Shown piece by piece: positions 1 through 11,389 of a stretch of DNA of 64,000 nt (within the stretch, counting starts at the first letter, position 1; each line of letters opens with the position of its first letter). The position numbers and the translations under genes are program-made. The stretch is from positions 457,137-521,136 of the forward strand of contig QANZ01010589.1 in NCBI GenBank assembly GCA_003254925.1. Direction: 5' to 3'. The DNA is from Chamaecrista fasciculata (Eukaryota > Streptophyta > Magnoliopsida > Fabales > Fabaceae). The notes under the pieces are model-generated. The model was given only the letters and a program-made list of their open reading frames with translations, was not told the DNA's origin and searched no databases.

Positions 1-1039
1 AGCTTAACTATACCTAACATCTATTTGTCGTTTTTCTGATTTATGCATGGAACTTGCTACTATCAGCATATATATATACGCGTGAGTCAAAGTCTTTTAG
101 GAATTAGTATATTATGAAATGCTTTTCGTACCTGAATGGTTCTGTATTATTTCAATTAATCAAAAAGTCCAGATTTGAAGTCAAAGTCTACTTAGCTGAG
201 AAGATTCTCCAGCAACTTCGCGCGGTTGTTGAGTCTTTATATTCAATGAAAATAATTTATAAAAACTCCATACATTTGTCCCGCAATAAAATTTTCCGAT
301 TCTAATTAAATGTTAGTTTTAATTGAATAGCATTTAAAAACAAGGAAAAATAAAATTCAAATCATCTTTAACTCATTATTGTATCTGATCATGGGATAAG
401 ATGTAGTGTATTAAAACATTACAGTGCTGAATATATAAATTCGGTCTCTCCTATATAAGATGTATTGACGTATACGATGCAAAACTTAGCCATAGATATC
501 GATAGCATCCTCTCGATTCAAGAAATTTACTATTCTTGAGTTATATTAAATATTTTATATTACTTCTACTTATGGTACTTATAATATTTTGTCATATATA
601 TATAAACAGTACAGTTTTCACTTATGGAGAAAGATCAATAATGGAAAGAAATTATATCTATGTATAAGTAACTATATATAATTGTCTTTCAATATTCATT
701 AATCTTTGATGTATAGATTTGTATTTCAATTTTTTTTTTTTATAAATTATACATAACTCTTATTATTTATATTTCCTCACTCATTTATTCTATCTAAATA
801 AAGGAAAAAAAAGTTCATTATTATTAGGCATCAAATAGTTAAATAAACCCATTCATTAATTAATAGATGGATGAATGCCATTAAAAATAATGATGGATAT
901 ATATAGAGATGTGAATGTACGTCAATCGATGGTCCCACCCGTCTACAACTACTATAGCTAGTCTCGCAGAAATTGCTAAAGAAATTTCCACTCTATAACG
1001 CATGTCTTTTTTTAGAAAAAAGAAAATAAAAGATGATTA
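1..1039. other. AT-rich intergenic DNA, no gene seen
   Basis: About 1 kb of AT-rich sequence with only short, low-complexity open frames. I see no family match, RNA gene or clear repeat in it. Confidence 0.6.
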
Positions 1040-1048
1040 TTTTTTATA

Positions 1049-1587
1049 GGTTAAAGGGTCATTTTGGTCCTAAATGTATGCCTTAATATTCATTTTGGTC
1101 CATTATGTTTCAAAATGTTCAAATTGGTCCTAAATGTTTACAAAATGTTTCATTATGGTCTCAAGCTATTGAATATGGCTTTTTTCAAATTTAAACGTAA
1201 TGAGTTTAGAGCTACGTATTGTTCTCGAAGAGTGCCTTCTTTATCTAGTTGGAGCCATTAGCAAACGAGGTCAATTCGATCCTAAAAATAGACCGCTCGT
1301 TTCATAGTTAAATAAGCAAAGTTGATCATATCTCTCTTGTTTCAAATTCGAATGCGATGAATTTAGAGCTATGAATTCCTCTTAACAAGTCTTTTAAACT
1401 TGAAATGAGGGGCGAGAAAAATAGGACCAAATTTAATAATTTGAGACCAAAATGAAGCATTTTACTAACATTTAGGACCAAAATGAATCATTTTGCCAAT
1501 ATTTAGGAGTAATTTGAAGATTTTGAAACATAATGGACCAAAATGAACTTTAGGGCATACATTTAGGACCAAAATGACCCTTTGGCC
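1049..1587. mobile_element. MULE-type foldback element (family A)
   Basis: Long terminal inverted repeats begin GGTTAAAGGGTCATTTTGG at the left and, reverse-complemented, GGCCAAAGGGTCATTTTGG at the right. The flanking 9 bp TTTTTTATA (1040-1048 and 1588-1596) is a perfect target-site duplication, as expected of Mutator-like elements. There is no transposase, so the element is non-autonomous. Each arm carries several copies of a TTTGGTCC-like motif. The interior resembles sequence inside the degraded copies at 12959-13270 and 59048-59918. Confidence 0.85.
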
Positions 1588-1858
1588 TTTTTTATATATA
1601 ATAATGATGTTTAAATAGTTAAGAAAGATGCATACAGATAGAGTTTTGGTGGAAGGTACGTAGTAAATTTGTGTTGAAAAGGATTAAGAAATGGGATGGT
1701 GTTGTTGAATGAATTAAGTAATTTTTAACAACCAACTATAATAAACTATTTATACTAGTGGGTGGAGAGGCATAGGATGATTTTTTTTAAAAAAAAAAAA
1801 GAAAGAGAGAGAGATGAGATTGAGAAAGCAGTTAGTTTTGTGGGCCCATGCATGGCGC

Positions 1859-1866
1859 TATAAATA
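1859..1866 (+). promoter_or_regulatory. TATA box of the BAHD gene
   Basis: TATAAATA lies 103 bp upstream of the BAHD start codon at 1969, which leaves room for a 5' leader of about 70 nt. A 19-bp direct repeat (AAAGCAGTTAGTTTTGTGG at 1825-1843 and 1897-1915) and an AGAAGC-type microsatellite lie around it. Confidence 0.6.
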
Positions 1867-1968
1867 GATGAGTGAGCAGAAGCAGAAGCAGAAGCAAAAG
1901 CAGTTAGTTTTGTGGTGATTGAAAATTGAATTATAATCTGAAATCTGTGGATCGGGGAATAGAATAGA

Positions 1969-3321
1969 ATGGCGTTATCGTTGAGAGTGAGACGGCGTGA
2001 GGCGGAGGTGGTGGGGCCGGCGAGGGCGACACCGCGGGAGATGAAACTACTGTCGGACATCGACGACCAGGAAGGGTTGCGATTCCAAATTCCGGTGATA
2101 CAATTTTACGGAAAGGATGATACAAGGATGGGGGGAAAGGGAAGAGATCCAGTGGATGTAATAAGAAAAGCGTTGAGGGAGACTCTGGTGTTTTACTATC
2201 CATTTGCAGGGAGGCTAAGGGAAGGAACCAATAGGAAACTCATGGTGGATTGCACAGGAGAGGGAGTGCTGTTCATAGAGGCTGATGCTGACGTCGCACT
2301 CTCTCACTTCGGAGACTCTCTTCAGCCTCCCTTTCCATGCTTGGAGGAGCTTATTTATGATGTTCCGGGCTCTCTTGCTGTTCTCAACACTCCCTTGCTT
2401 CTTATACAGGTAACCCGGCTTCAATGCGGGGGGTTTATCTTTGGGCTTCGTCTGAACCACACAATGAGCGACGCCGCTGGTTGCGTTCAGTTCATGAGCG
2501 CGTTGGGGGAAATGGCTAGGGGAGCGCGTCAGCCTTCGATTCCACCAGTGTGGCAGAGGGAGCTTCTAAATGCAAGAGAGTCACCGCGGGTGACGTGTAA
2601 ACATCGGGAATACGATGAAGTGGTAGGAGACATCATCCCCTTCGACAACATGGTGCATCGATCATTCTTCTTCGGACCAAGGGAAGTGGGGGCCATACGG
2701 AGTGGGTTGAGCAAGTCGTCGTCATGCTCTGATTTTGAAGTGATCACGGCATTTCTGTGGCGATGCCGTACAAAGGCACTGCAAATGGAGGCGGATGAGG
2801 AAGTGCGGATCATCTGCATAGTAAATGCTCGTGGGAAGTTCAAGCCTGCTCTGCCGGAGGGGTACTACGGTAACGCCTTTGCGTTTCCTGTGGCAGTGAG
2901 TAAGGCAGGGGAACTGTGCTGTCGACCACTGGAATACGCAGTGGAGTTAGTGAAGAAGGCAAAAGGGGAAGTTACAGAGGAGTACATGCACTCCTTGGCG
3001 GATCTAATGGTGATTAAGGGGAGGCCACACTTCACGGTGGTAAGGTCCTACCTGGTGTCTGACGTCACCAGGGCTGGCTTCGGAGATGTTGATTTCGGTT
3101 GGGGAAAAGCAGTGTATGGTGGTCCAGCCAAGGGAGGAGTAGGAGCCATTCCTGGTGTGGCTAGCTTTTATATACCCTTCAACAATGCCAAAGGAGAATC
3201 GGGTCTCGTCATACCTGTTTGTTTACCCGCGGATGCCATGGACAGATTTGTCCACCACTTGGATACCACTCTCAACCCTCCTCCTCCTCCCAATTCTAAA
3301 TTCATCATTTCTTCCTTATAA
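1969..3321 (+). CDS. BAHD acyltransferase, benzyl alcohol O-benzoyltransferase type
   Basis: A complete one-exon gene of 450 residues, the usual BAHD length. It should transfer an acyl group from a CoA thioester to an alcohol in the cytosol. Seen in the sequence: the catalytic HTMSD motif (HxxxD) starting at His164, and the structural DFGWG motif at residues 375-379. The N-terminal stretch [19 protein letters not shown] and the C-terminal stretch [20 protein letters not shown] are typical of the clade that includes benzyl alcohol O-benzoyltransferase and methanol anthraniloyltransferase. The ATG at 1969 is the first one after the TATA box at 1859. Acyl donor and acceptor cannot be read from sequence, so benzoyl-CoA and benzyl alcohol are inferred from the clade. 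A fragment of its 3' end recurs at 4796-4826. Confidence 0.93.
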   Translation: MALSLRVRRREAEVVGPARATPREMKLLSDIDDQEGLRFQIPVIQFYGKDDTRMGGKGRDPVDVIRKALRETLVFYYPFAGRLREGTNRKLMVDCTGEGVLFIEADADVALSHFGDSLQPPFPCLEELIYDVPGSLAVLNTPLLLIQVTRLQCGGFIFGLRLNHTMSDAAGCVQFMSALGEMARGARQPSIPPVWQRELLNARESPRVTCKHREYDEVVGDIIPFDNMVHRSFFFGPREVGAIRSGLSKSSSCSDFEVITAFLWRCRTKALQMEADEEVRIICIVNARGKFKPALPEGYYGNAFAFPVAVSKAGELCCRPLEYAVELVKKAKGEVTEEYMHSLADLMVIKGRPHFTVVRSYLVSDVTRAGFGDVDFGWGKAVYGGPAKGGVGAIPGVASFYIPFNNAKGESGLVIPVCLPADAMDRFVHHLDTTLNPPPPPNSKFIISSL

Positions 3322-4238
3322 ATCATATATCCATCCAACCTCCGTCTTTAATTTCTATGTGTGCTAATTATATATAATAAAATATGTATCAATTCTAGCT
3401 TCTTCTATTTATTAATATATAATCACATGCGTGCTTTCATTTCAACTTTCAAGCTTCATTCCATCCTTCCCTCATCCCTCCCTCAAACGAAAATACACAT
3501 GTATTATTATATTATCATTCGCACTTCATCTTCGGTTTAATTACCCGACCTCTCTTTTTTTTGTAAGTGGTCCCGGATATTTTCCTCCAAACAAATTCAA
3601 TGTGGCCTGCACGTGGATGGACCATACATGTCGTTTTTCGTAATCAATTGCGGACCCCATGGCCCAACCTTCATTTATTTATTTTTATTTACAAATAAAT
3701 TGTTTGTTTATTATTGTTTATTGTTTTTTAACCACCGGGATGAATTGGAAATTTGGAATATGGATGTTGTTCATTCAATAGTTTTTGATTTAAGAGTTGA
3801 AAATACAATTACGTTCAATATTTAATAAGAAAGTTTTGTTGCCCCTTGTCATCTTATGCCTTATCCCACTCAAAACAGATTGATTTTCGTTAACAAATTA
3901 TTTTGATTTTACTCTTATAAAAATTTCAAAATAAGTTTCTCAATTTACTAGAAATGAATAGTTGTTTCTAACAGTCTATTAGTTAAAATTAGACTAAATT
4001 ATATGTTTTAAGTCAAGTGTACAAAACATCATTAAATTTTGAAATTGTAAATAGAACCCTTGAATTTTTAATTACGTACAATTAATACTCTTCTGTTAAA
4101 TTATTACTCCCTCCGGTTCACAATATTTACCATAGTTTTGGAAATTTCTATTTCAAAATATCTGATGTTCTACAAAATCAAGAAAGCATTAATTGCTTTT
4201 TTACAATTTTATCCCCACCTATTCTCTCTTAATAATAA
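3322..4238. other. 3' flank of the BAHD gene, AT-rich
   Basis: The presumed 3'UTR has an AATAAA at about 3376. The rest is AT-rich with no credible gene. A Stowaway-like CTCCCTCCGGTTC sequence occurs at about 4107, but I found no partner end for it. Confidence 0.5.
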
Positions 4239-4480
4239 GGGTGAGTCTAAGATGCAAAGTTTGATTCTTGACATGGGATGCAAATGTTGATGTGGCATAA
4301 TTATAGCCATTGATATAATTTAATGCTGAAAAATAATAAAAAAATAATAAATTTTTTAACCAATCACAACTGTGTATGGAGTCACAACACTACTTACATA
4401 TTCCATGTGTCATTATTTTATTGGCTCATGACCCATTGCATCCCATGTCAAAAATCAAACTTTGCATTATAGACTTACCC
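4239..4480. mobile_element. MITE with about 45-bp terminal inverted repeats
   Basis: The left end GGGTGAGTCTAAGATGCAAA pairs with the right end, whose reverse complement is GGGTAAGTCTATAATGCAAA. Matching continues for roughly 45 bp, through GACATGGGATGCA. The flanks are AATAATAA (left) and AAATAATAA (right), so a short duplication is likely, but its length is ambiguous and I cannot assign a superfamily. No coding capacity. Confidence 0.65.
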
Positions 4481-4795
4481 AAATAATAAATATCCTTTGA
4501 AAATTAAAAAAAAAATAAGGGTAATATAGTTTTTTTATCCTAGATTTTTCTAAGTTTAAAGCGAATTAATTATTTTCTTGGTGTGTGTGCACCTATCAAA
4601 TTATAAAAGATATTATAAACTAGATGGAATATCTAATTTCACTGTTAAGTGCCAAGTGCCACATCAGTATTAAAGTAATTTCACCTAAATTTAAAAATCC
4701 ACCCAAATTACTAACCCTAGAACCCGACCCACCAATCCATAACCCAACCCTTACCCTCAATTCCCATGTTCATTTGCCATACTCGTTACTCATAA

Positions 4796-4920
4796 GCCAT
4801 GGACAGATTTGTCAACCACTCTCAACCTAATTTCAGGTACAAAAGACGCCCTTGAGCTTCAGCTATGGCCTTGTAACCAACACCCTCAATCTTTAGAAAA
4901 CGAAAAAACTTGGCTTCCAT
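4796..4920. pseudogene. Composite gene fragment: BAHD 3' piece joined to a uL6m 5' piece
   Basis: Positions 4796-4826 match the BAHD 3' coding end (about 3237-3282): 18 bp GCCATGGACAGATTTGTC is identical, then about 14 bp is missing, then CCACTCTCAACC resumes. From about 4825 to 4920 the sequence matches the first 95 bp of the uL6m coding region (9282-9376, minus strand), with about two mismatches, and stops at its ATG. The two pieces meet at a shared AACCT. Neither piece can encode a working protein. Such patchwork is typical of filler DNA copied into a repaired break. Confidence 0.85.
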
Positions 4921-5161
4921 ATAATATTAAAATATTAATTACGAATTTTTAAAAGTATATTTTATAACATAGATATTTTTTTTTTACACAATATTTCATA
5001 ACATAGATATAAATGTAAACTTTTTTTTTTTTTCAAATTTCTCTTTTGGACATGCTTGTTTTCGGTCCACTAGGGGACATACTTTTTGCAAAGTGTCGCG
5101 GTCATGTTGAAACTTGAAACGTTGAGAGGTGGACTTCTAACTATCACTTATAATATGATAA
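4921..5161. other. Short AT-rich spacer
   Basis: AT-rich spacer between the composite gene fragment and the next MULE element. No gene or repeat recognised. Confidence 0.5.
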
Positions 5162-5170
5162 AAATATATC

Positions 5171-6826
5171 GGCCAAAAGTCCTATTTTGATCATTCAATG
5201 ATGCTCAATGTTTTAAATTGGTCCCTCAATTATTTTTCATTCCATATTAGTCTCTCAATTTTCCAAAACTTGTCAACGTTGGTCCCTCAACGGTTTCCAT
5301 CCAAATTGTCTGTTAAAAAAACAAGAAAAACTAACTTTAACCTCCTAAAGGTTTTATTATTTTGCATTAAAGTCCTTTTCCTTTTATAATGGGATCAAAA
5401 CGTAAGAAAAGGAAAGAAATGAGGATTAAATTGTATTTTTGATTGAACATGTTCCCAAATCGCTGTAAAGCCATGGATCTCGCTTCATCTTCTTCCTCTT
5501 TCAACCTCAATTCTCAATTTCTCAGAATAACAACAACAACCTCCATGATTTCTTTTCCTTCAACATCTCAAATTCCCCATGACTCCCTTCCCATAATCGC
5601 ACCCTTCTCTCCCCAAATCTCAATTTCTCCGCTGGCTTCGTGTTCGTCGGATTGGCGAAGCTGCTCCAATAATTAATGGTTGAACGCCAAATTGCCGTCG
5701 TCGTCGAGGACGAGAGATGTAGAATTTGAGGAAGCACACTACCACAAATACTCTAAGTGAGTCAACACCCAGATCTGGACTCCAAAAGCCAATCACAGAA
5801 GGCAACACTGATAAATTTAACCAGTACATTCACAATCAAAGCTGATCCGGAAAATTCAATCTTACATGAAAGTAAAAACAACATTGTTACCGACAGTCCA
5901 AAAAACAGAGATCGAAAATGGGATTTACAAAAGCACTAACCCCACTATCCGAATCGTGCCGAATCCAAACGAGCTCGTTCCTTTTATACGACCCAGCCAC
6001 CATTCCAGTCGTCGCTTCCATTTTTTTTCTTCTCTTTTCCTCTCCCACACAAATCTCAGATCGAAGAATTCAAGATCGAAACACGATAGTGAGATTTGGG
6101 CATGAAAATCTTCGCCCACTCAATACGTCATCTCTCTCACTTACACAAACACTCTCTTTCTCTCATTCGGCATGAAAATCTTCGCTCACTCAACCTTCCG
6201 GTGGAAGTGACCGCGAGAGAAGCGGCGGAGGAGGCGTTGATGGGAGATTTGGGGTTTGCAGATTATACGGCGGAGTTGTTGCCGGAGATATTGGTGAACC
6301 AAACGGAGAAGACGAAGAGATTATCGTTATTATTGTTGGATTTGCGGATGAAGCCAGCGGAGAAATTAGAATTTGGGGAGAGAAGGGTGCGATTATGGGA
6401 AGGGAGTCATGGGGAATTTGAGATGTTGAAGGAAAAGAAATCATGGAGGTTGTTGTTGTTATTCTGAGAAATTGAGAATTGTGGTTGAAAGAGGAAGAAG
6501 ATGATGAAGAGGAAGAAGATGAAGCGAGATCCATGGCTTTACAGCGATTTGGGAACATGTTCAATCAAAAATACAATGTAATTTTCATTTATTTCCTTTT
6601 CTTACGTTTTGATCCTATTATAAAAGAAAAAGGACTTCAATGAAAAATAATAAAACCTTTAGGAGGTTTAAGTTAGTTTTTCCTATTTTTTTAACGGAAA
6701 ATTTGGATGGAAACGTTGAGGGACCAATGTTGACAAGTTTTGAAAAACTGAGGGACCAATGAAAAATAACCGAGGGACCAATTTAGAAATTAAGCATAAC
6801 TGAGGGACCAAAATAAGACTTTGACC
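5171..6826. mobile_element. MULE-type foldback element with non-palindromic cargo (family B)
   Basis: Arms at 5171-5639 and 6350-6826 are inverted copies of each other, with terminal motif TCCTATTTTGRTC and repeated GGTCCCTCAA. The flanks AAATATATC and AAATATATT form a 9-bp target duplication with one mismatch. The 710-bp spacer (5640-6349) is not palindromic and has higher GC. A 124-codon open frame on the minus strand (6190-6564) starts in the right arm and runs into the spacer, and it is rich in Ser and Pro. A plus-strand frame (6096-6467) covers the same DNA. This looks like captured host sequence, but I do not recognise the source gene. Confidence 0.8.
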
Positions 6827-6835
6827 AAATATATT

Positions 6836-7468
6836 TAAATTATTTAAATTTTTAACTTAAAAAAACACGATTAATTTTCAAAAGACTTTTAATTTGCTAA
6901 AATCTAATATTTTTATCATACTTTTATCTTATTCTTAATTAATGAGATTTTTAAATAGTAATTCAACAAGTTTTTAAGAGTTTTCTTTTTCAGATACTTT
7001 TTACATTTTTTTTGTAAACAATGATCTATTGTATAATTTCTTAAGAAAAGCGAAAATTCATTCTACAAAATACCAAACTGGTGGTACAGAAAACTTAATT
7101 ATATATTTCCACTAGTTTCATTACATCTGTTGTGACTAAATTAACTAACTCGATCTCCTAGCATGGTGCCATTTCATTTATTTACTTTTTGTTGGCCTTA
7201 TTGTGCCACTTTATTCACAACTAGAAATCTAGCGCATACGACTAGAACGTAATTTTAGCTTAAATAGCCAAATTTTGTGCCACCTAAATAAACAATTTTA
7301 CCGGTTCAAGCTAAAAAAGCTCATTCCGGAGGCGTGAACATCAGTTGGTGAAGCAGCTCCTTTGCATGCGTAGATAAGAAAAACAAGGTCGTTTACTTGG
7401 AATCTGGAGATAAAACCAACAGATGCAATACATGAGAGTAATCAAACAAATTGCAGGAAAGTCGAGAA
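6836..7468 (+). promoter_or_regulatory. Upstream region of the FAS1 gene
   Basis: AT-rich sequence with no other gene. A CAAATTGCAG intron-acceptor-like site ends at about 7456, 13 bp before the ATG, so the 5' leader may contain an intron. Confidence 0.35.
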
Positions 7469-8209
7469 ATGGCCAACAAGTTGTTCTTGGTGCTATTCCT
7501 GTATGTTGTGGTTACAGTGCTGCTTTCATCGGCTACCCCAGCAGAGAGCCAAAATAATCAAGACCTTGTTGCAGCCATTGAAGAGATGCAGAGAGCTAAT
7601 TACTTCACGTTTGTGATGCTCATCAACATGTCTCCCCTTGACACAAGACTGGAGGGAAATGTGACTTTCTTGATGCCCAATGATCGAATGCTCGCGAAAA
7701 TGGCAATACCAGAAGGATCTATTTCTGGTTTCTTGCTTCGGCATTCTATCCCTTCCCCTTTGCTCTTTGGCACCATGGAGGAACTTCCCACAGGGACTAG
7801 TATTCCTAGTTCACTGCCAAACTACATGCTAAAAATCACCAACAATGGAAGGAAGGATTTTGTTGTCAACAATGTCAGAATCATCAGCCACAATATATGC
7901 GTCTCAGGATCTTCAATTCGATGCCATGGCATAGATGGGATTCTGTCAGAAGGTAACTCCAGCATAGCTCCACCATCTTTATGTCCTAGCAGCACAGAGG
8001 CTTCCTGTAGAGCTTCTTCACCTCCGACTTCACCTCCGCCGCTTAGGGAAACTGAAAACCTCAGTCCTCTTCCTACACTGATAGCCCCTACTCCAATTGA
8101 GGCAGATTCTGGGATACAAATCTCAGGATCTCCCCAATGCCAATCTTTTGATGGGTCAATAAATTTTGCTGCCAGTTTGATGTTGACTCTGGCAGGGATC
8201 TATTTTTGA
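7469..8209 (+). CDS. FAS1 (fasciclin) domain protein, secreted or GPI-anchored
   Basis: A one-exon protein of 246 residues from the ATG at 7469, which has a good context (AAATGG). The open frame extends 18 nt upstream, but there it has only a TTG. Visible parts: a signal peptide (MANKLFLVLFLYVVV and on, about residues 1-27); one FAS1 domain (about 28-150) with the usual VTFLMPNDRMLAKM and LLRHSIP segments and a YMLKITNNG-type strand; a Cys- and Pro-rich region (about 155-215); and a hydrophobic C-terminus (ASLMLTLAGIYF) that could direct GPI addition. FAS1 proteins act in the cell wall or at the plasma membrane. The single FAS1 domain and few AP/SP dipeptides make it an atypical fasciclin-like arabinogalactan protein. 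Confidence 0.85.
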   Translation: MANKLFLVLFLYVVVTVLLSSATPAESQNNQDLVAAIEEMQRANYFTFVMLINMSPLDTRLEGNVTFLMPNDRMLAKMAIPEGSISGFLLRHSIPSPLLFGTMEELPTGTSIPSSLPNYMLKITNNGRKDFVVNNVRIISHNICVSGSSIRCHGIDGILSEGNSSIAPPSLCPSSTEASCRASSPPTSPPPLRETENLSPLPTLIAPTPIEADSGIQISGSPQCQSFDGSINFAASLMLTLAGIYF

Positions 8210-9067
8210 TCAAACACAGTTTGCCAGAGTAGGTTCTGCTAATTGAATTAAGTTACTCTTTGACTTGAAAAATTTTACTTGAGAAACTGAAATGAAAAAG
8301 GTCGATACCAGGTTTTTCTACACAAGTTTCCGGGAATTCTAATTTTCCTTGGTATTTCTAGTTATCCATATATTCTGGTTCAAACTTCATCCATTTTATA
8401 TGATTTTATCAATCAAAATGATAGTATCCCATAGCAGACAAAACATTATGTACACAAGAATGCTGGACAGGAAGAAGCAATGGAATGTCTTTACATAGAA
8501 AATAAATGGGAAAGCCAACATATCTCCAGTGATATACCAAAAACATTAATAGTTATCCAGGAAATACACTCACCTGAATAAATAATCATGTGAAGAAAAC
8601 ATTAAAACAGAACAAAGTGCATATCAGTAAAGAATTTTTCTTGATTTTATAATATGGCATACTGTAATATATTTTTATTTCCACAGAAGGAAAAAATAAT
8701 TACAGCATAACAAATTGTGAAGCTTAATGGGAAGCGATTTCCAGACACATATAGCTTTCTGTTAATTTATATTGTTCACCATCTCAAAAGAGAGATAAAG
8801 AAAAAAAAGAAGTGAAACAAGAATTAATTGCAGCCTTAAGAGTATCAAAACAAACATAATCACCAAGTAATGCGAACCTAGTAATTAGTTCAAGTAAAAT
8901 GTATAGAAGATGCACAATGCCTCTTGAAATACTTCAAAACCGAAATGTTTTGCAAAGCAAGCTAAGAGGTTTTGCTTGTTAGGTAAGACACAACCAATCT
9001 TCACAAGCTTGACCATTATACATCAAGACAGCGCTTACCTTGTCACATACTACAGTGTATGGTGCGA
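8210..9067. other. Convergent 3' flanks of the FAS1 and uL6m genes
   Basis: AT-rich region between two genes whose 3' ends face each other. It probably holds both 3'UTRs. No further gene recognised. Confidence 0.5.
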
Positions 9068-9376
9068 TCATTTAGACTTCTTTCCTTGCTTCTTCTTGAT
9101 AACTTCATCAATGTACAGTATACCCTTGCCTTTGTAAACTTCAGGTGGCTTACAACTACGGACAGTGGCAGCAAACTGATGTACCCTTTGCTTGTCTAAT
9201 CCAGTGCAGCAAACAACATTATTTTTGAAGCAGAAAACACGAACAGCAGGTGGTACAGTCAATTCAACCTCATGACTGTAACCTAATTTCAGGTACAAAA
9301 GACGCCCTTGAGCTTCAGCTCTGGCCTTGTAACCAACACCCACAATCTTTAGAAAACGAAAAAACTTGGCTTCCAT
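9068..9376 (-). CDS. RPL6: Mitochondrial large-subunit ribosomal protein uL6m (L6 family)
   Basis: A 102-residue protein in one coding exon. It starts MEAKFFRFLKIVGVGYKARA and ends in a basic KKKQGKKSK tail. The length and sequence closely match the short plant mitochondrial L6 protein as I recall it from Arabidopsis (At2g18400). The segment GVGYKARAEAQGRLLYLKLG is the L6 signature region near the 23S rRNA contact. It is nucleus-encoded and acts in mitochondrial translation. The first coding exon opens 28 nt after a CATTGCAG acceptor, so a 5'UTR intron is inferred (9405-10751). Pieces of this gene and its intron were copied to 4825-4920 and 12145-12748. Confidence 0.93.
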   Translation of the reverse strand: MEAKFFRFLKIVGVGYKARAEAQGRLLYLKLGYSHEVELTVPPAVRVFCFKNNVVCCTGLDKQRVHQFAATVRSCKPPEVYKGKGILYIDEVIKKKQGKKSK

Positions 9377-9404
9377 TTATGCACGCAAGTATATAACCTA
9401 AGGT

Positions 9405-10751
9405 CTGCAATGAATAAGGAATAATGATGTCAAGAGGACAAAAATTAACAGATAGAAAAATATTAAGCGAAGGAACTGCTCATCACTTTCAAAAACATGT
9501 AACTTCTAGTGTTCACATACTTGAAATTCTTTTTCTTCAATTTGAGTTGGATTCCACGACAAACGTAATTTATCAATAACATATTGCAGCGCATGACATC
9601 CTAAATTAATATCAACCAGAATTTCATCATGCAAATGACAGGAAGAGAACAACCAATAATGAAGGCCTCAATCAAATGACATTTTATTATAATGCATAAC
9701 ATGGGACGGCGAGGATAAACAAAAATAAAAAAGGATATGGCACAACCGCACAAGCGGAATGACCCAAAATTATAAACACTTATACAAAAAAATTGATATT
9801 AGCAGATAATAAAGATAGACAATTTTCACAGAATATGCAGTTCAACTACTCACTTCAATGCACATGTTGAAACATGAAACGACCAAAGTGGAGAAAGGAA
9901 ATAAAGAAATCGAAGGCCAAATGTGTTGCAATACAATTCAATGGCAATAGTTATTTATTCTAGGCGCTAGCTTTACAATTTCATAGAGGCAGCTAGCTAT
10001 TCTGTAATGACAAGAGGAATTCAATTAGTTGAATTCAGCTAATACTTCGAAATAGAATTCAACCTAACTATTTAGTATGAGCAGAAGACCCAACTATGGA
10101 ATATACAAATATAAGCACAAAGGCAAAGCCTTCTTGCAGTAGATGAACTCTCAACTGAAGATAAAAAAGTTCAGAACAAGCCAAATCTTTTCTACTTTTA
10201 AAGAGCAAGTTGTTTACAAATTTGTTTTCTGAAATTGCCCTTGTGATCTTTCTATTTCTACAACAAATATCTGTAGTTGAAAAGGACTAAAAAAGGACAA
10301 AATTGACAACATAGCCACTTGGGCAACTCAAACCCCTTGGAAAATCATTCCGTCTTTCTCTTTAATTGCTCTAAAACTCAAGTCATAACATTTGGCAACC
10401 ATAAGGAAAAGTTACATCGTCTCAATCTTTAGTAACCTTTAAGTTCCAACAAAACAAAAAATGACTCCAAGTAGGGCTGACCGTATTCACAATCATCACC
10501 GATGAAATAGATCACTTCATCAAAATTCATCTGCCGATATGTGATTACTTCAATTACAGTACTTAATAAAAGAGATTTGTGGAAACGGGCAGCAAGATGT
10601 CAATGTCTTCATTCCAATCAAAAGATGATACAACCATTAAGTTAATTTTATTTATAACTATATATGAGATTGCAGTTAGGATGTGCGAAGAAAGATGAAC
10701 ATCACAAAATGCAGACGAATTCACGAAAATTTTAAAAGAAGGAAGCAAAAC
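9405..10751 (-). other. 5'UTR intron of the uL6m gene, with a leader exon at about 10752-10900
   Basis: On the minus strand, CTTTCAG/GTTTTG at 10752/10751 is a good donor, and TTCATTGCAG/ACC at 9405/9404 is a good acceptor. The leader exon would be the C/T-rich DNA upstream, to about 10900. Positions 9582-10187 within the intron are duplicated at 12145-12748. No transcript evidence is available here. Confidence 0.6.
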
Positions 10752-10935
10752 CTGAAAGAAGCAGAGACGAAGAGATTAGCGACGACGACAAGCGGCGTTG
10801 TTGGGATAAATATTCTGACTAACAGGCGTTTTCCGACTTCTCTCGCTCGTTGCTCCTCTCCTCTCACTTGCGCCTTCTCTGCCTTTATCGACAGAGGTTA
10901 GGGTTGGGGCTTGGCAAGAGGTTAGTGTTTTTTTT

Positions 10936-11365
10936 GTGTAAATTACACTTTGGTACCCTGTAGTTTGACCTTATTTCAATTTGGTACCCTGTGGTTTGAA
11001 ACCTGACACTTTGGTACTCTGTGGTATTCTCCATTAACACTTTGGTACCCTTTGTAGCTATTTTGTAATTTTAACCATAACAAATTTTTCAAAAAGTACA
11101 TATTGACCCCAAATTTTTTTTAAAAAAATTACAAATAAGTCCCTGGATACATATTATCTAGGGACTAAAATGAAAACTTTAAAAAAATTTGGGGTCAATA
11201 TGTAATTTTTACAACATTTGTTATGGTTAAAATTATAAAATAGTTCCAAAGGGTACCAAAGTGTTAATGGAGAATACCATAGGGTACCAAAGTGTCAGGT
11301 TTCAAACCACAGGGTACCAGAGTGAAATAGGGTCAAACCACAGGGTACCAAAGTGTAGTTTACTC
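10936..11365. mobile_element. MULE-type foldback element (family C)
   Basis: Inverted arms begin GTGTAAATTACACTTTGGTA and carry four spaced copies of TTTGGTACCCT in each arm. It is the same family as 60759-61189. The flanks are T-rich and give no clean target duplication. No coding capacity. Confidence 0.75.
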
Positions 11366-11389
11366 TTTTTTATTTTTAGATAATTTATA

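Noticed and set aside
2529..2843. Antisense frames within the BAHD gene
   Set aside because: Shadows of the real coding strand.
4107..4120. Stowaway-like CTCCCTCCGGTTC end
   Set aside because: No inverted partner found downstream, so no element can be delimited.
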